The notes under the pieces: model-generated
Databases searched by the model: none
What the model was told of the DNA's origin: nothing
What the model saw: the letters and a program-made list of their open reading frames with translations, nothing else
Part shown: positions 20,857 through 30,620 of the stretch, one piece after another
Numbering within the stretch: position 1 is the first letter of the stretch
Layout: every line of letters starts with the position of its first letter
Assembly: GCF_001870435.1 (NCBI RefSeq)
Contig: NZ_MDDR01000004.1
Location: 113,053 to 167,595, forward strand
Source of the DNA: Pseudomonas costantinii
GTDB taxonomy: Bacteria; Pseudomonadota; Gammaproteobacteria; Pseudomonadales; Pseudomonadaceae
Direction: 5' to 3'
DNA length: 54,543 nt
Made by a program: the position numbers and the translations under genes

Positions 20857-20872
20857 TGCAAGGGCTGTGCCT
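20857..20872 (-). promoter_or_regulatory. Sigma-54 promoter of the urt-ure operon
   Basis: On the minus strand the sequence reads AGGCACAGCCCTTGCA, matching the sigma-54 -24/-12 consensus TGGCAC-N5-TTGCA with the exact five-base spacing. The expected transcription start is about 40 bases before urtA. The match is seen directly; activity is inferred. Confidence 0.7.
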
Positions 20873-20926
20873 GCTTTGCGCGGCCCCAGTTCAGGGCCGT
20901 CTGTAGCGAGAAATGAGGGGGCGAAC

Positions 20927-20941
20927 GCACTGAGTCGGTGC
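20927..20941. promoter_or_regulatory. NtrC-type enhancer site, proximal
   Basis: GCACTGAGTCGGTGC has the GCAC-N7-GTGC form of NtrC binding sites. It is centred roughly 90 bases upstream of the predicted sigma-54 start of urtA. Confidence 0.5.
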
Positions 20942-20967
20942 CCGGTTATGGGTGTGGTGCGGCCTGA

Positions 20968-20982
20968 GCACGGTCTTGGTGC
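20968..20982. promoter_or_regulatory. NtrC-type enhancer site, distal
   Basis: GCACGGTCTTGGTGC is a second GCAC-N7-GTGC palindrome, 41 bases from the first centre to centre (about four helical turns), suitable for cooperative binding on one face. It also lies about 90 bases before the divergent gene at 21070. Confidence 0.5.
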
Positions 20983-21069
20983 GATAGCTGTTAACTATCT
21001 AACGCCTGGAGGTGTTCTGCGTGTTCAGGATGGACAGGGTGTTTTAACTCAACCCCACAAGGTGTACTG

Positions 21070-24000
21070 ATGGACGACTCACCCCCACGCAGCAAACGTG
21101 CTGCGATTCCCCAGGGCCTCGCGAAACTAGGCACCCTGACACCTGCATTTGTCAGCGCCGATGATGTGGCGCGTTATCTCCACGAGCGTGTTGGTAATCG
21201 GCGCGACAGGGAGTTCGGCAGTGCAATAATGCAGCGCCATTCCGACCAGTTATTTTTGGCGAACGAGCCGCGAGAAGGCAAAGCCTCCACGTTCAACTGG
21301 GATTTGCTCTTGGACCGCAAAGACCCGTATAGCGACTTTTTGCACCCTGACGGCTTTAAACTAGTGGCGAGCTTCCACTCCCATCCAGACATGTACACTA
21401 CGGTTCAGAAGCTGAATCCTGAGTGGACGGAGCAACAGATCCGGGCTCACATGAGTTTTTATTCCACGCCGGACATCATGTTCAATTTGCAGGATTGCCT
21501 GCGATTCACTGCGGCGTACCTGTCTGGTCCAGACGGCACGTTACTCAAATACCAACCCAGCAATAGTCCTGCCGAAGTAGGGTTTATCAATTGGCTCAAG
21601 ACCAATGGGCCCTGGACGTCGCCCCATGCTCACAACGGCACACTGGAGGGTGTGTTCAAGAAGCTGGCCTCGGTGGGAAGGCTCAGCTTTATTCTGTCCA
21701 GCTCGTCCTGGGGTGGCTCGGTGGGTGATGTTCCAGCGGACTGGGAGCCTTACAAAGCGTTTAACGCGGCGCCTTTGCCACAGCCCTGCGGGCCGGTGTT
21801 TGCTAGTCGCGACCTGGCCATGAACTACGCCGGGGCGCGCACTCAGCGCCAGCCAACGCTCAAGCAGCAGGTACTGATCCTACAAAGTACGGCGAATGGC
21901 TGGTTTACTGCTGCCGAGCCGCAACCCGTCGAGTCTATCGGGGGGCAATTACCGACGCTTCCGGTCGGCCTCCATTTGCATGGGATCTATGTCCATTCCC
22001 GACCATTACCGGCCCAGTACCCCGACTTGGAAGACTGGCTGTATAAAAATTTCATCAGTCCGTTGGAGTTGGCGCAGCACATCGCCCGGTTCCGAGGGTA
22101 TGCCAACGATCCGCAACCGACCCTCGGCGCCTCGCTGTTTATCCGCATGCGCGACGATGCTGTGCTGCGCTATCAATTTTCCGGCTCGGCGGCGGAGTCG
22201 CAGCTCTTCGTTCAGGGACCTGATGGCGAGGTCAGCGACAATGGCCTTCAGGCCCACCTGAACACCGGCCGCTTGTTGACCCGCGCGTTTGTCTGGCTGG
22301 TTGCGCAAGCGGGTGAACTCACAGTGGAAAAGACCAGTGCGTTGTGGGACCGCGTCGGCGTGGTAGATGCGACGTGGCTGCCGTTTTCGACGTTTGCTTT
22401 ACCCGCGTTGAGCCGGGCCTTTCTCACGGCTGACGATGCCGCTCGTTACGCCCATGTGAGTATTGGCGGGCGCCGTGATCGGCTATTCGCCGGGTTGATC
22501 CTGGAGCGTAGTGATGGCCGGTTTGTGGTGACTGAGCCGGAGAGTGTTGTGGCAGGGCCCTTCTTGTCGACAGCCGGCTACCCGAAAGATCGGCAGGGTT
22601 CGCCAATCGTTCTTCATCCTGGCTATCGTTTGCAGGGGCGTTATGGGTCATGTGCAGCACTTTCTACGCTCGACCGGGAGCAAGTCGAACGGCTCAAGTG
22701 GACCCGTCAGGAGGCGGAGCTTCATGGGCAGATGCTGAAAGACCACGACGTGCACGCCATCCTGCAATCAGGCCTTGTGGCGTACCTGTCCGGCACACCG
22801 GAAAGTTTGATCAGTTACCAGCGCGGGGAGGCTTCAAGCAGTTGGAAACAGCAATGGCAGCCCGATGCTTCCGGCGGCATGAGCCCTCTGGCTAAAAAGC
22901 TCGAAAGTGGCTCAATCAGGCCGGCTGACGTTGTACGGACACTGGCCGCATCGGGCACTTTGCGGGTCAGGACGGAGACACTGTTGTGGGGGCCTGCCGA
23001 AAAGGTCGAAGTGGATTGGGAGCCCTTTGTACGGGTGCTGGAATTTCAGCGCCCCGATGAGCTGAGCTATGGCGCGATCTTTGACAGCGCGGATGCAGCC
23101 GCCCTGGATGTGCATCGACGTGAGCCGGAACGGGCTCGTCCGCGCTACGTCTCGCTTTATTTCGCCTTCATCTTCAAACATCAGGCTCGGGACGAGTACA
23201 TCGCCAGCGAACTGGTCCCTGTGACACAGAAGACACCGCTTCTGTCACTTCCCGACGTCGCCGACAACGCTGTACCCGAAGGGTTTGCTTGCCATGGCGT
23301 CTACTACTCCCGGCAATGGGCAGGCGATGGGGCAGTGGATTGGTTGAGTCGCTTTTTTATCGTGCCGCAAGACCTGAGTATCGCCGTTATCCAACTGCGC
23401 AACGCAGTACGGATATCTGTCACGGACGCCGCCATCTATATCGCACCGCCCGAGGGTGCATTGCTGCGCTACTGCTCGCCCTCGACCAACGCATTGTTTG
23501 AAGCGCAGAGCACTGGAGATACGTACGAGAACATTCAGGCCAGGTTGGACATCGGTACGCTGACGCCACCCAAGTTTGTCCGCATGGTCGCGCAGGCCGG
23601 TGATCTGCAGGTCATTCACGAAAGCCCGTGCTGGGACCGCTCGGGCAACGTTCCGCAAATGTGGAATCCTTACGCCCATATCCAACGTCGGCGCTTGAGC
23701 CCGGCGTTTCTCTCAATGGATGACGCCGCCCGCTATGTGCGTCGACGCGTGCCGGTGGGGCTGACGGCTCGCTACGCGGGTGTGATCTTGCTGCGCGATG
23801 ACGGCTGGTTCCTGGCTACCGAGCCCGTCGTGGTGCCCGATGAAGTATTTGATATCAAGAGGATACTCCCCGATGCCTTGGTGGAGGCGGGGCTTCATCC
23901 TATGCGGACCCTGCCGGTGGCCTGTTATCACTCCAGGCCGGCGATGCATCTGCCGTTTTTGCTGACACCCGAGCAGGAGCAGGTGTACAGCAATATGATT

Positions 24001-25653
24001 TCTACCCGGGTCCTGGCCCAGATGCTGGACGCGGGAAATAAGCGTATGCAGAACTATTTGCTGGGGCCGGACGGATCGCTGATCAGCCTGCTGGCCACCC
24101 CGCAAGTGAAGTACCCGTTGATTACCAACCGGGACGTGATTACCCGACCTCGAAACCGCCATGATTGGTTGTATGGTGAGATCGAACTCAGGCTGCGTTC
24201 AGGGGATTTGACACCTACGGAGTACGTCAATCGTGTGGCTGAAACGTTCATCTTGAAGGTGGTGGTGGGCAGCTCGATGTGGGGGATTACAGGCCCGGTA
24301 TCGGGCTGGCGCCCTTACGTGGTGCCAACCAGTTCTGTCCGGGGTTATGCCCGTGCTCATCACGACCCGGCCTGCAGCCCGGTTTGCACCCAGCTGGACG
24401 ATGCTGCGCACTGTGCACATAAGCAAGTGGCTGCGCGTGAGGAACTGAGCTTCGGTTACTTGCTCAAGTCCACGCAAAATGGCAACTACACGGCGACCCT
24501 GCCGATAGTGGATGGCGGTGCCCGCTTTGCTCATCGTCGGGTGTTCAGCGATGCCGGTTACCCTTATCGCTATGAAATGGCCGGTCTGTATTTTTGTGTG
24601 CCGCAGCAGGCTGATTTTCAGCCGAAGGGGCGGGTGCAAGATGGTGACGGCATCTACCAAGGATTGTTCTCTCCCTACGATTTGAAGGATGCGCTGGCGC
24701 TGGTGCATGCCACTGCGACGCGTGCGAGCCTGCCGCTTTATATTTCCTGTGCCGACGGTGCGCTGCTCAAGTTTGTGGTGCGCAATGAACGATTTATTCA
24801 GTACAGCGACCTGATTGAATTGCGCATCCGGAAATTAAGTCCCCGTGATTACATTCGACGCATGGCCGCGGCCGGCGATCTGCGGGTTCTACACTCCAGC
24901 GATAACTGGCCGGGCCTGGGTGTGGTCGGCAGCGATTGGCAGCCGGGACGCTCGCGAGCCATGGCTGCGCTCGACGAGAACCGTTTGGTGTTGGGGCCGA
25001 TTCACGCACACGGTGAAGATGCCGCGCATTATGCCCATGGGCTGGTGGGGGGATTTTCCGGTAAACAATACTTGAGCGCCCAACTGGAGAGCCTGGTCGG
25101 CAGCTGCTACTTGCCGGTCCTGCCATTGGAAGACAACGGTTATCCTTCGCTGGTGGCCGAACGGCTGTTCCCTCAGGCGCACTCAGCGATCGGGCCTGCT
25201 CGACCCCTGCCGGACGTGCCCAAGGGTTACCAGATCAGCGCAACTCATCTGGTGTATCACGCGGGGCTCGATCAGCCTGAAACGGTGGGTGAGAGTCAGT
25301 ACCGGCAGTATTTTGTGTCCTGGCGCGAACTGGGTTTCTACCTGCATGAGTTGAAACGCAAGGGGCTACCCATCAACAGAATTTACTTGTCGACTCGCGA
25401 TGGTGCGCTGTTGAGTTATCTGCCCACGTTCAGTAACGATGAAATCAATCTGTTCGACAGTACCCTCAAGTGGTCGAAAACCTCGGGCTACTCCCGGCTT
25501 GCGCCAAAACCTTCCTGGGTGATCACCGAGCTGGCACGTATCGGCGAACTGAGGGTGATTCACCCGGGAGGCTTTTGGCGGCAGCGGGGTAGGGTGCGGG
25601 CTGACTTCAAAGAGGTGAACGGCAGCTACGTGCCCGACAAGGACGAGCTGTGA
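21070..25653 (+). CDS. 1,527-residue protein of seven tandem JAB/DUF4329-like units, function unknown
   Basis: Seven related units start near residues 26, 242, 450, 669, 879, 1104 and 1310, each 206-225 residues long. Most open with a DDAARY-type helix (AFVSADDVARYLHE, AFLTADDAARYAHV, AFLSMDDAARYVRR), continue with a (T/N)EP strand, and close with a block like FVRMVAQAGDLQV...W...W.PY. Unit 1 contains SFHSHPD (H103, H105) and STPD (S132, D135), resembling the JAB/MPN metal site. At the same place the other units have YVHSRP, YGSCAA, YYSRQW, CYHSRP, YFCVPQ and VYHAGL, so they look catalytically dead. There is no signal peptide. I cannot name a function; DUF4329-like is a tentative assignment. 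Start ATG 21070 has AAGGTG upstream. It is divergent from urtA and ends 4 bases from a convergent permease gene. Confidence 0.8.
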   Translation: MDDSPPRSKRAAIPQGLAKLGTLTPAFVSADDVARYLHERVGNRRDREFGSAIMQRHSDQLFLANEPREGKASTFNWDLLLDRKDPYSDFLHPDGFKLVASFHSHPDMYTTVQKLNPEWTEQQIRAHMSFYSTPDIMFNLQDCLRFTAAYLSGPDGTLLKYQPSNSPAEVGFINWLKTNGPWTSPHAHNGTLEGVFKKLASVGRLSFILSSSSWGGSVGDVPADWEPYKAFNAAPLPQPCGPVFASRDLAMNYAGARTQRQPTLKQQVLILQSTANGWFTAAEPQPVESIGGQLPTLPVGLHLHGIYVHSRPLPAQYPDLEDWLYKNFISPLELAQHIARFRGYANDPQPTLGASLFIRMRDDAVLRYQFSGSAAESQLFVQGPDGEVSDNGLQAHLNTGRLLTRAFVWLVAQAGELTVEKTSALWDRVGVVDATWLPFSTFALPALSRAFLTADDAARYAHVSIGGRRDRLFAGLILERSDGRFVVTEPESVVAGPFLSTAGYPKDRQGSPIVLHPGYRLQGRYGSCAALSTLDREQVERLKWTRQEAELHGQMLKDHDVHAILQSGLVAYLSGTPESLISYQRGEASSSWKQQWQPDASGGMSPLAKKLESGSIRPADVVRTLAASGTLRVRTETLLWGPAEKVEVDWEPFVRVLEFQRPDELSYGAIFDSADAAALDVHRREPERARPRYVSLYFAFIFKHQARDEYIASELVPVTQKTPLLSLPDVADNAVPEGFACHGVYYSRQWAGDGAVDWLSRFFIVPQDLSIAVIQLRNAVRISVTDAAIYIAPPEGALLRYCSPSTNALFEAQSTGDTYENIQARLDIGTLTPPKFVRMVAQAGDLQVIHESPCWDRSGNVPQMWNPYAHIQRRRLSPAFLSMDDAARYVRRRVPVGLTARYAGVILLRDDGWFLATEPVVVPDEVFDIKRILPDALVEAGLHPMRTLPVACYHSRPAMHLPFLLTPEQEQVYSNMISTRVLAQMLDAGNKRMQNYLLGPDGSLISLLATPQVKYPLITNRDVITRPRNRHDWLYGEIELRLRSGDLTPTEYVNRVAETFILKVVVGSSMWGITGPVSGWRPYVVPTSSVRGYARAHHDPACSPVCTQLDDAAHCAHKQVAAREELSFGYLLKSTQNGNYTATLPIVDGGARFAHRRVFSDAGYPYRYEMAGLYFCVPQQADFQPKGRVQDGDGIYQGLFSPYDLKDALALVHATATRASLPLYISCADGALLKFVVRNERFIQYSDLIELRIRKLSPRDYIRRMAAAGDLRVLHSSDNWPGLGVVGSDWQPGRSRAMAALDENRLVLGPIHAHGEDAAHYAHGLVGGFSGKQYLSAQLESLVGSCYLPVLPLEDNGYPSLVAERLFPQAHSAIGPARPLPDVPKGYQISATHLVYHAGLDQPETVGESQYRQYFVSWRELGFYLHELKRKGLPINRIYLSTRDGALLSYLPTFSNDEINLFDSTLKWSKTSGYSRLAPKPSWVITELARIGELRVIHPGGFWRQRGRVRADFKEVNGSYVPDKDEL

Positions 25654-25657
25654 GCCG

Positions 25658-26668
25658 CTAACGCTTACGCATCAATCCGATAAAAAACAGCCCGCCAATC
25701 GCCGCCGTGGCCACGCCAATCGGCAAGTCTTCGGGGGCGATCAGCGTGCGTGCGGCCACATCCACCCATACCAGGAACAGGCTGCCCAGCAACGCGCACA
25801 CCGGCAGTAACCGACGATGTTCGGCGCCCACCAGGCGCCGGGCGATGTGCGGCACCATCAGCCCGACAAAGCCGATGGAGCCGCTGATGGACACCAGCAC
25901 GCCGGTCATCAGCGACGCGACCAGGAACACCTTCAGCCGCACATTGCGCGCGTTCAGGCCCAGGGTCACAGCCGTCTGTTCACCCGCCATCAATGCGTTC
26001 AACGGACGGGCCATGCCCACCAGCACCAATAGCCCCAGCAGCACCGTGGCGCTAGGGACCGCCAGCAGTTCCCAGCGCGCCAGCCCGAGGCCGCCGAGCA
26101 TCCAGAACATCACCGCCGAGGCCGCGCGGTGGTCGCCCATGAACAACAAAAGATTGGCCGCGGCCATCATCACAAACGACACCGCCACGCCGCACAACAA
26201 CAGGCGATCACTCTCCAGTCGACCATTGCGACTGGCCACCGCCAGCACCACCAGCATGCTCACCAGTGCGCCGATAAACGCGGCGATGGGCAAGGTCAGC
26301 AGGCCGATGATTTCACCCACATGCAACACCACAATCACCGCACCCAGGGTTGCGCCGGAGGTGACGCCCAGCAGGTGCGGATCGGCCAGCGGGTTACGCG
26401 TGACCGCTTGCAACACCGCGCCAATCAGCGCCAGCCCGGCGCCGACCAGTGCGCCCAGCAACATGCGCGGTACGCGGATCAGCCACACGATATGTTCCTG
26501 CCCGGCCGGCCAATTCACCTCGCCGAAGCCGAAAGCCTTGTACAACACAATTCGCCACACCACCTCAACCGGCACCCGCGCCGGACCGAAGCCCAGCGAG
26601 ATGACACAAGACACCAGCAATACCGCACCAAGGGCGGCGAGCAGTAAGGCGTAGCGACGGGTGATCAT
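25658..26668 (-). CDS. FecCD-family metal/siderophore ABC transporter permease
   Basis: A 336-residue inner-membrane protein of the FecCD/BtuC family with about ten hydrophobic segments. Family marks are RVPRMLLGALVGAGLALIGAVLQAVTRNPLADPHLLGVTSGA near residue 70 and GSIGFVGLMVPHIARRLVG near 270. It forms the channel for a chelated metal or siderophore delivered by the binding protein encoded just upstream. Its ATG overlaps the stop of the binding-protein gene by ATGA. It is the last gene of a receptor-ATPase-binding protein-permease operon. Confidence 0.95.
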   Translation of the reverse strand: MITRRYALLLAALGAVLLVSCVISLGFGPARVPVEVVWRIVLYKAFGFGEVNWPAGQEHIVWLIRVPRMLLGALVGAGLALIGAVLQAVTRNPLADPHLLGVTSGATLGAVIVVLHVGEIIGLLTLPIAAFIGALVSMLVVLAVASRNGRLESDRLLLCGVAVSFVMMAAANLLLFMGDHRAASAVMFWMLGGLGLARWELLAVPSATVLLGLLVLVGMARPLNALMAGEQTAVTLGLNARNVRLKVFLVASLMTGVLVSISGSIGFVGLMVPHIARRLVGAEHRRLLPVCALLGSLFLVWVDVAARTLIAPEDLPIGVATAAIGGLFFIGLMRKR

Positions 26669-27612
26669 TCGCCGTGGAACCCCTTGGCCAGGGTTTCGAC
26701 GGCCAGCACGTTATCGATGCCCGGAGTGGCCTGTACGTAAGGGATCACGATAAAGCGCTGGTTCCTGATCGCGTCCACCGCTTGCAGCGCCGGGTTGTTA
26801 AGCAGGAACGCTTGCTTCTGCTCGGCGGTGATTTCGCTGTAATCGACGATCACGATCACCTGCGGGTTGCGCTCCACTACGGTCTCCCAGTTGACCCGAG
26901 TCCAGCTGGCGTTGATGTCATCCAGGATATTGCGCCCACCGGCCGCATTGATCAGCGCCTCGGGCATGCCCAGGCGGCCGGAGGTCATGGCGCGGTCTTC
27001 ACCGCTGTCATAGAGGAAGACGCGAGGTTTATCCGCGGGTAGGTCTTTCTGCACCTCGGCGACCTGCGCTTGCATCTGTGAAATCAGGGCATTGGCGCGG
27101 TCTTGCACGTCGAAGATCTTGCCCAGGTTGCGCAGGTCGTTATAGGTGTCTTCCAGGGTTGCGGCCGGGCGCTTCATCACAAAGGCGCAGGATTCGGTCA
27201 GCTCGTACACGTTGATGCCCAACGGTTGCAGGGTTTGCGGCGTGAGGTCGCCGCCCACGCGCATGCCGTAATCCCAACCGGCGAAGAAGAAATCCACGTT
27301 AGCGTTGAGCAGGGTTTCCACCGACGGGTACTTGCTTGCCAGCTCCGGCAGGCCGTCGAGGATCTCGGTCATTTGCGGGGTCACCGATTTCCAGCCAGTC
27401 ACGCCGCTGTAGCCGGCCATGTGCGATTTGAGGCCCAGGGCAAGCATCATCTGAGTCATGTTGATGTCGTGGCTGACCGCGTGTTTTGGCGCCTCCTGAA
27501 AGGTCACGTTGCGGTTGCAGCTTTTGATGGTCACCGGGTAATGGGTCGCCTCGGCGAACGCTTGAGCAGTGCCGAGCAACAGAGCGAGAGACAGCAGAGC
27601 GCGCAGGATCAT
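26665..27612 (-). CDS. Periplasmic metal/siderophore-binding protein (BtuF/FepB-type)
   Basis: A 315-residue type III periplasmic binding protein with a cleavable signal peptide (MILRALLSLALLLGTAQAFA). The fold marks are HAVSHDINMTQMMLALGL near residue 45, YPSVETLLNANVDFFFAGWDYG near 95, and a long helix joining the two lobes. Ligand identity is not evident; an iron-siderophore, cobinamide-like or zinc complex are all possible. A Zur-like palindrome before the operon favours zinc. It overlaps both neighbouring genes by a few bases, so ATPase, binding protein and permease are coupled. Confidence 0.92.
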   Translation of the reverse strand: MILRALLSLALLLGTAQAFAEATHYPVTIKSCNRNVTFQEAPKHAVSHDINMTQMMLALGLKSHMAGYSGVTGWKSVTPQMTEILDGLPELASKYPSVETLLNANVDFFFAGWDYGMRVGGDLTPQTLQPLGINVYELTESCAFVMKRPAATLEDTYNDLRNLGKIFDVQDRANALISQMQAQVAEVQKDLPADKPRVFLYDSGEDRAMTSGRLGMPEALINAAGGRNILDDINASWTRVNWETVVERNPQVIVIVDYSEITAEQKQAFLLNNPALQAVDAIRNQRFIVIPYVQATPGIDNVLAVETLAKGFHGE

Positions 27613-28397
27613 GGTTGAGTTATCCAGGTGATTCGGGGGTAGCCGGACAAGGGGTGGGTGTCGATCAGCGCTTCGACGCCGAACACGTCACGCAGCAGTT
27701 CGGCGGTCAGTACTTCATGGGGCGTGCCGCTGGTGATGATGCGTCCGTGGTCGATCACGTACAGGCGATCGCAGAACGCGGCGGCCAGGTTCAGGTCGTG
27801 AATGCTGGCCAAGGTGCCGATGTTCAGGCGCTTTACCAGCCGCAACAACTCCAACTGAAAGCGCGGGTCGAGGTGGTTGGTCGGCTCGTCGAGGATCAGC
27901 AATTCGGGTTGCTGGGCCAGGGCGCGGGCCAGGATGACGCGCTGCTTTTCACCGCCGGAAAGGGTGGCGAAGGCATGGTCTTCGAAGCCCTGCATACCGA
28001 CGGAGTCCAGCGCTTGCTGGATCAACTGTTGGTCGTGCAGCGTGTCGCTGTCGAATAAACCTTTGTGGGGCGTACGGCCCATGGCGACCACTTCATCCAC
28101 CCGCAGGCCGAAGGCGTCGGGGAACTCTTGCAGCACCACGGCGATACGTCGCGCGCACCATTTTGCGCTGTGTTTCCACACGTTCTGATGTTCGAGCAGT
28201 ACGTCACCCTGTTCCGGTTTGCTGAACCGGTAGGCGCAGCGCAACAGGCTGGTTTTGCCGCTGCCATTGGGGCCGATCAGCCCGACAAACTCTCCCGCAC
28301 CGACGCGCAGGCTGGCGTCACGCAGCTGGAACTGGTGACGACAGTGGCCGTGATCCTGGGGCGTCCAGGTGAGGCGGGTGAGGGTGAGTGAAGTCAT
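27609..28397 (-). CDS. ABC transporter ATP-binding protein for metal/siderophore uptake
   Basis: A 262-residue ATPase of the FecE/BtuD family: Walker A GPNGSGKTSLL, signature LSGGEKQRVILARAL, Walker B LLILDEPTNHLD and the H-loop in ASIHDLNLAAAF. It drives import through the FecCD permease. The ATG at 28397 (MTSLTLTRLTW) is preferred; a GTG seven codons earlier is in frame but lies far from any ribosome binding site. It sits 54 bases after the receptor gene in the same operon. Confidence 0.95.
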   Translation of the reverse strand: MTSLTLTRLTWTPQDHGHCRHQFQLRDASLRVGAGEFVGLIGPNGSGKTSLLRCAYRFSKPEQGDVLLEHQNVWKHSAKWCARRIAVVLQEFPDAFGLRVDEVVAMGRTPHKGLFDSDTLHDQQLIQQALDSVGMQGFEDHAFATLSGGEKQRVILARALAQQPELLILDEPTNHLDPRFQLELLRLVKRLNIGTLASIHDLNLAAAFCDRLYVIDHGRIITSGTPHEVLTAELLRDVFGVEALIDTHPLSGYPRITWITQP

Positions 28398-28451
28398 CAA
28401 TGCTCTCTGGTTCAACACCGGTCAAAAATGTGGAAGCTGTGTTTTGTTCAG

Positions 28452-30557
28452 TTAGAAGGTGTAATCCGCCGTGACGAAGAATGAGCGAGGCTCACCCAGG
28501 ATCCATTGCTGCCCGTCGTTGTACTGGCTCACGGCGTAGGTGCGGTCGAACAGGTTATTCAATTGCAGGCCCAGGGTGGTGTTGCGCATGGCCTTCCACG
28601 ACACAGTAGCGTCGACCACGGTGTAGCTCGGCACTTCGCTGGTGTTGGCGGTGTCGGCATACCGCGCGCTGACGTAACGCACACCGGCCCCGGCGCGGAT
28701 GTCATCGGTCACGGCCTTGCTCAGCCACAGGTTGGCGGTACGGTTTGGCACGTCCACCGGACGGTTGCCGTCGCGGGAAACCGACTGCTTGTTGACCACT
28801 TCGGAGAAATCGTCGTACTGCGCCCGCACGATGGCTGCGTTGGCTTGCAGCTGCCAGGCGTTGGGCAGTTGCAGGTCGAGACTGGCCTCCAGGCCATTGG
28901 AGGATTGCTGGCCGACTTGTTCTTTAAGGGTCGTGTTGGGAATGCTCACCAACAGTTTCTTTTTGACGATGTGGTAGGCCGCCAGGGTCCATTCGCCACG
29001 GGAGTCCCAGAACGCCTGCTTGAAGCCAACCTCGGCCTGTTTCGCGGTGGACAGGCCGAATTGTTGCTGGTTCGGGCTCAGGGTAATCAAGCTGCCGACG
29101 CCGTCGGTGCTGGTGGCGTACTGACCGTAGACCGAAGTGTCCGGGGTGATCGCGTAGACCAGGCCGGCTTTCCAGTTATTGCCGGTAAGGGTCTTGTCGG
29201 AGTCGTTGCCTTTCACCAGATCTTCGCGATCGATGTGCAGGTAATCACGACGCACGCCGGTGATCAGCGACAGTTGATCGGTCAGTTGCAGGCGGTTTTC
29301 GGCGAAGCCTGCGAGCTGTTTGGTGGTGCTGACCGACTGCGGGATGAATGGGCTGTTGCTTTCAAACGGTTGTGGCACCGGGTGGTAGATGTCCACCGGC
29401 TGGCCTGCGTCGGATACGTCTTGGTACGGCGAGTTGCTGGCGAGACGAAAACGAATACGGTTGTATTCGGCACCGACCACGGTCTGGCTGTCGAGGCCGA
29501 ACAGGGTGTGCTTGAACGTAAAGGTCTGGCGGTCGCCCACTTGCTCCTGGTTGTGCTTGATGCCCAGATAGCTCTGGCGCACCAGGCCGCCGTCGACATA
29601 GTTGTAGCTCTCGGCGTTCTGCCAGCGACGCTGGTTTTTCAGGTACGACAGCTCGTTGGTGGCGGTGACGTTGTCGTTGATCTGCCACTCGCTGGTCAGG
29701 CGCGTCCACTGGTCGTTGTAATGCTGGATAGCGTTGCTGACGTTATAGTTCTTGTCGCGCAGGCCCCTGTGCAACTGGCCGTTAATCAGTGGCGTGCCGT
29801 AGTCGTTCTGCGGGGTCTGGTCGCCGTAGTCGTGGGCCAGGGTGAAGCTCAGGTTGTCGGCCGGCTGCCAGCGTAGGGCGCCGCTGACGAAGTCGCTGGC
29901 GGAGTCGCCACGGTCGATGAAACCGTTGCTGCGCAGGCGGTTGACGTTCAGGCGGTAGCTCAGGGTGTCGGTCAGCGAGCCGCCGCTGTCGAGCGCTTCC
30001 TGTTGGCGATCATAGGAGCCGTAGCCGAGGCGGATGTGGTTTTCGATCTCGCCTTCAAAGGGCTTTTTCGCAATCGTATTGATCACTGCGCCGGTAGCGC
30101 CCTGACCGTACATCACTGAGGCTGGGCCGCGCAGCACGTCCACGCGCTCGACCGACCAGGTGTCCACCGGAAAGGTAGAGGTGCCGGCGCCGTCGAACAT
30201 ACGCTGGCCGTCGTACAGTTGCAGAACGGAACTCTGCCCGGTAAACCCGCGCGCTTGCAACGAGGTGCCGCCGTCGCCCGGCGTGCCGGTGCGGCTGATG
30301 CCGGTGGCGCGGGAAATTGCGTCCTGCACGCTGGCGTCACCGCGTTCGCGGATTTTTTCACCGGTCTGGCTTTCGACGCTGCCCGGGGTTTGTCGGGCCG
30401 TAAGATTCAGACGAGAGCCGGCAGTGGTCGGGGTGTCCAGGTCGATGCGTTCGTTATCGATAGCCGGCGCGGTGACGGGGCTGGCGGGCAGGGTCAGGGC
30501 CTGGGCGCTGTTATGCAGGGCGAGCAGGCACAGGCCGCACGCAAGGTACTTGTTCAT
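28452..30557 (-). CDS. TonB-dependent outer-membrane receptor
   Basis: A 701-residue receptor with a signal peptide (MNKYLACGLCLLALHNSAQA). The N-terminal plug (about residues 40-170) has SVQDAISRATGISRTGTPGD and VERVDVLRGPASVMYGQGATGAVIN, followed by a 22-strand barrel ending in SFFVTADYTF with the C-terminal aromatic typical of outer-membrane proteins. It would bring a metal chelate into the periplasm for the ABC importer downstream. The frame runs 17 codons farther upstream, but the ATG at 30557 gives a normal signal peptide. From memory the order matches P. aeruginosa PA2911-PA2914, which also lies next to cob genes. Confidence 0.93.
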   Translation of the reverse strand: MNKYLACGLCLLALHNSAQALTLPASPVTAPAIDNERIDLDTPTTAGSRLNLTARQTPGSVESQTGEKIRERGDASVQDAISRATGISRTGTPGDGGTSLQARGFTGQSSVLQLYDGQRMFDGAGTSTFPVDTWSVERVDVLRGPASVMYGQGATGAVINTIAKKPFEGEIENHIRLGYGSYDRQQEALDSGGSLTDTLSYRLNVNRLRSNGFIDRGDSASDFVSGALRWQPADNLSFTLAHDYGDQTPQNDYGTPLINGQLHRGLRDKNYNVSNAIQHYNDQWTRLTSEWQINDNVTATNELSYLKNQRRWQNAESYNYVDGGLVRQSYLGIKHNQEQVGDRQTFTFKHTLFGLDSQTVVGAEYNRIRFRLASNSPYQDVSDAGQPVDIYHPVPQPFESNSPFIPQSVSTTKQLAGFAENRLQLTDQLSLITGVRRDYLHIDREDLVKGNDSDKTLTGNNWKAGLVYAITPDTSVYGQYATSTDGVGSLITLSPNQQQFGLSTAKQAEVGFKQAFWDSRGEWTLAAYHIVKKKLLVSIPNTTLKEQVGQQSSNGLEASLDLQLPNAWQLQANAAIVRAQYDDFSEVVNKQSVSRDGNRPVDVPNRTANLWLSKAVTDDIRAGAGVRYVSARYADTANTSEVPSYTVVDATVSWKAMRNTTLGLQLNNLFDRTYAVSQYNDGQQWILGEPRSFFVTADYTF

Positions 30558-30620
30558 CGGTCGATCAGTCTTCTTGGAGGGTTGCTCGCCGCAGGGCGCG
30601 GCGAGCAACGATAACGCAGA

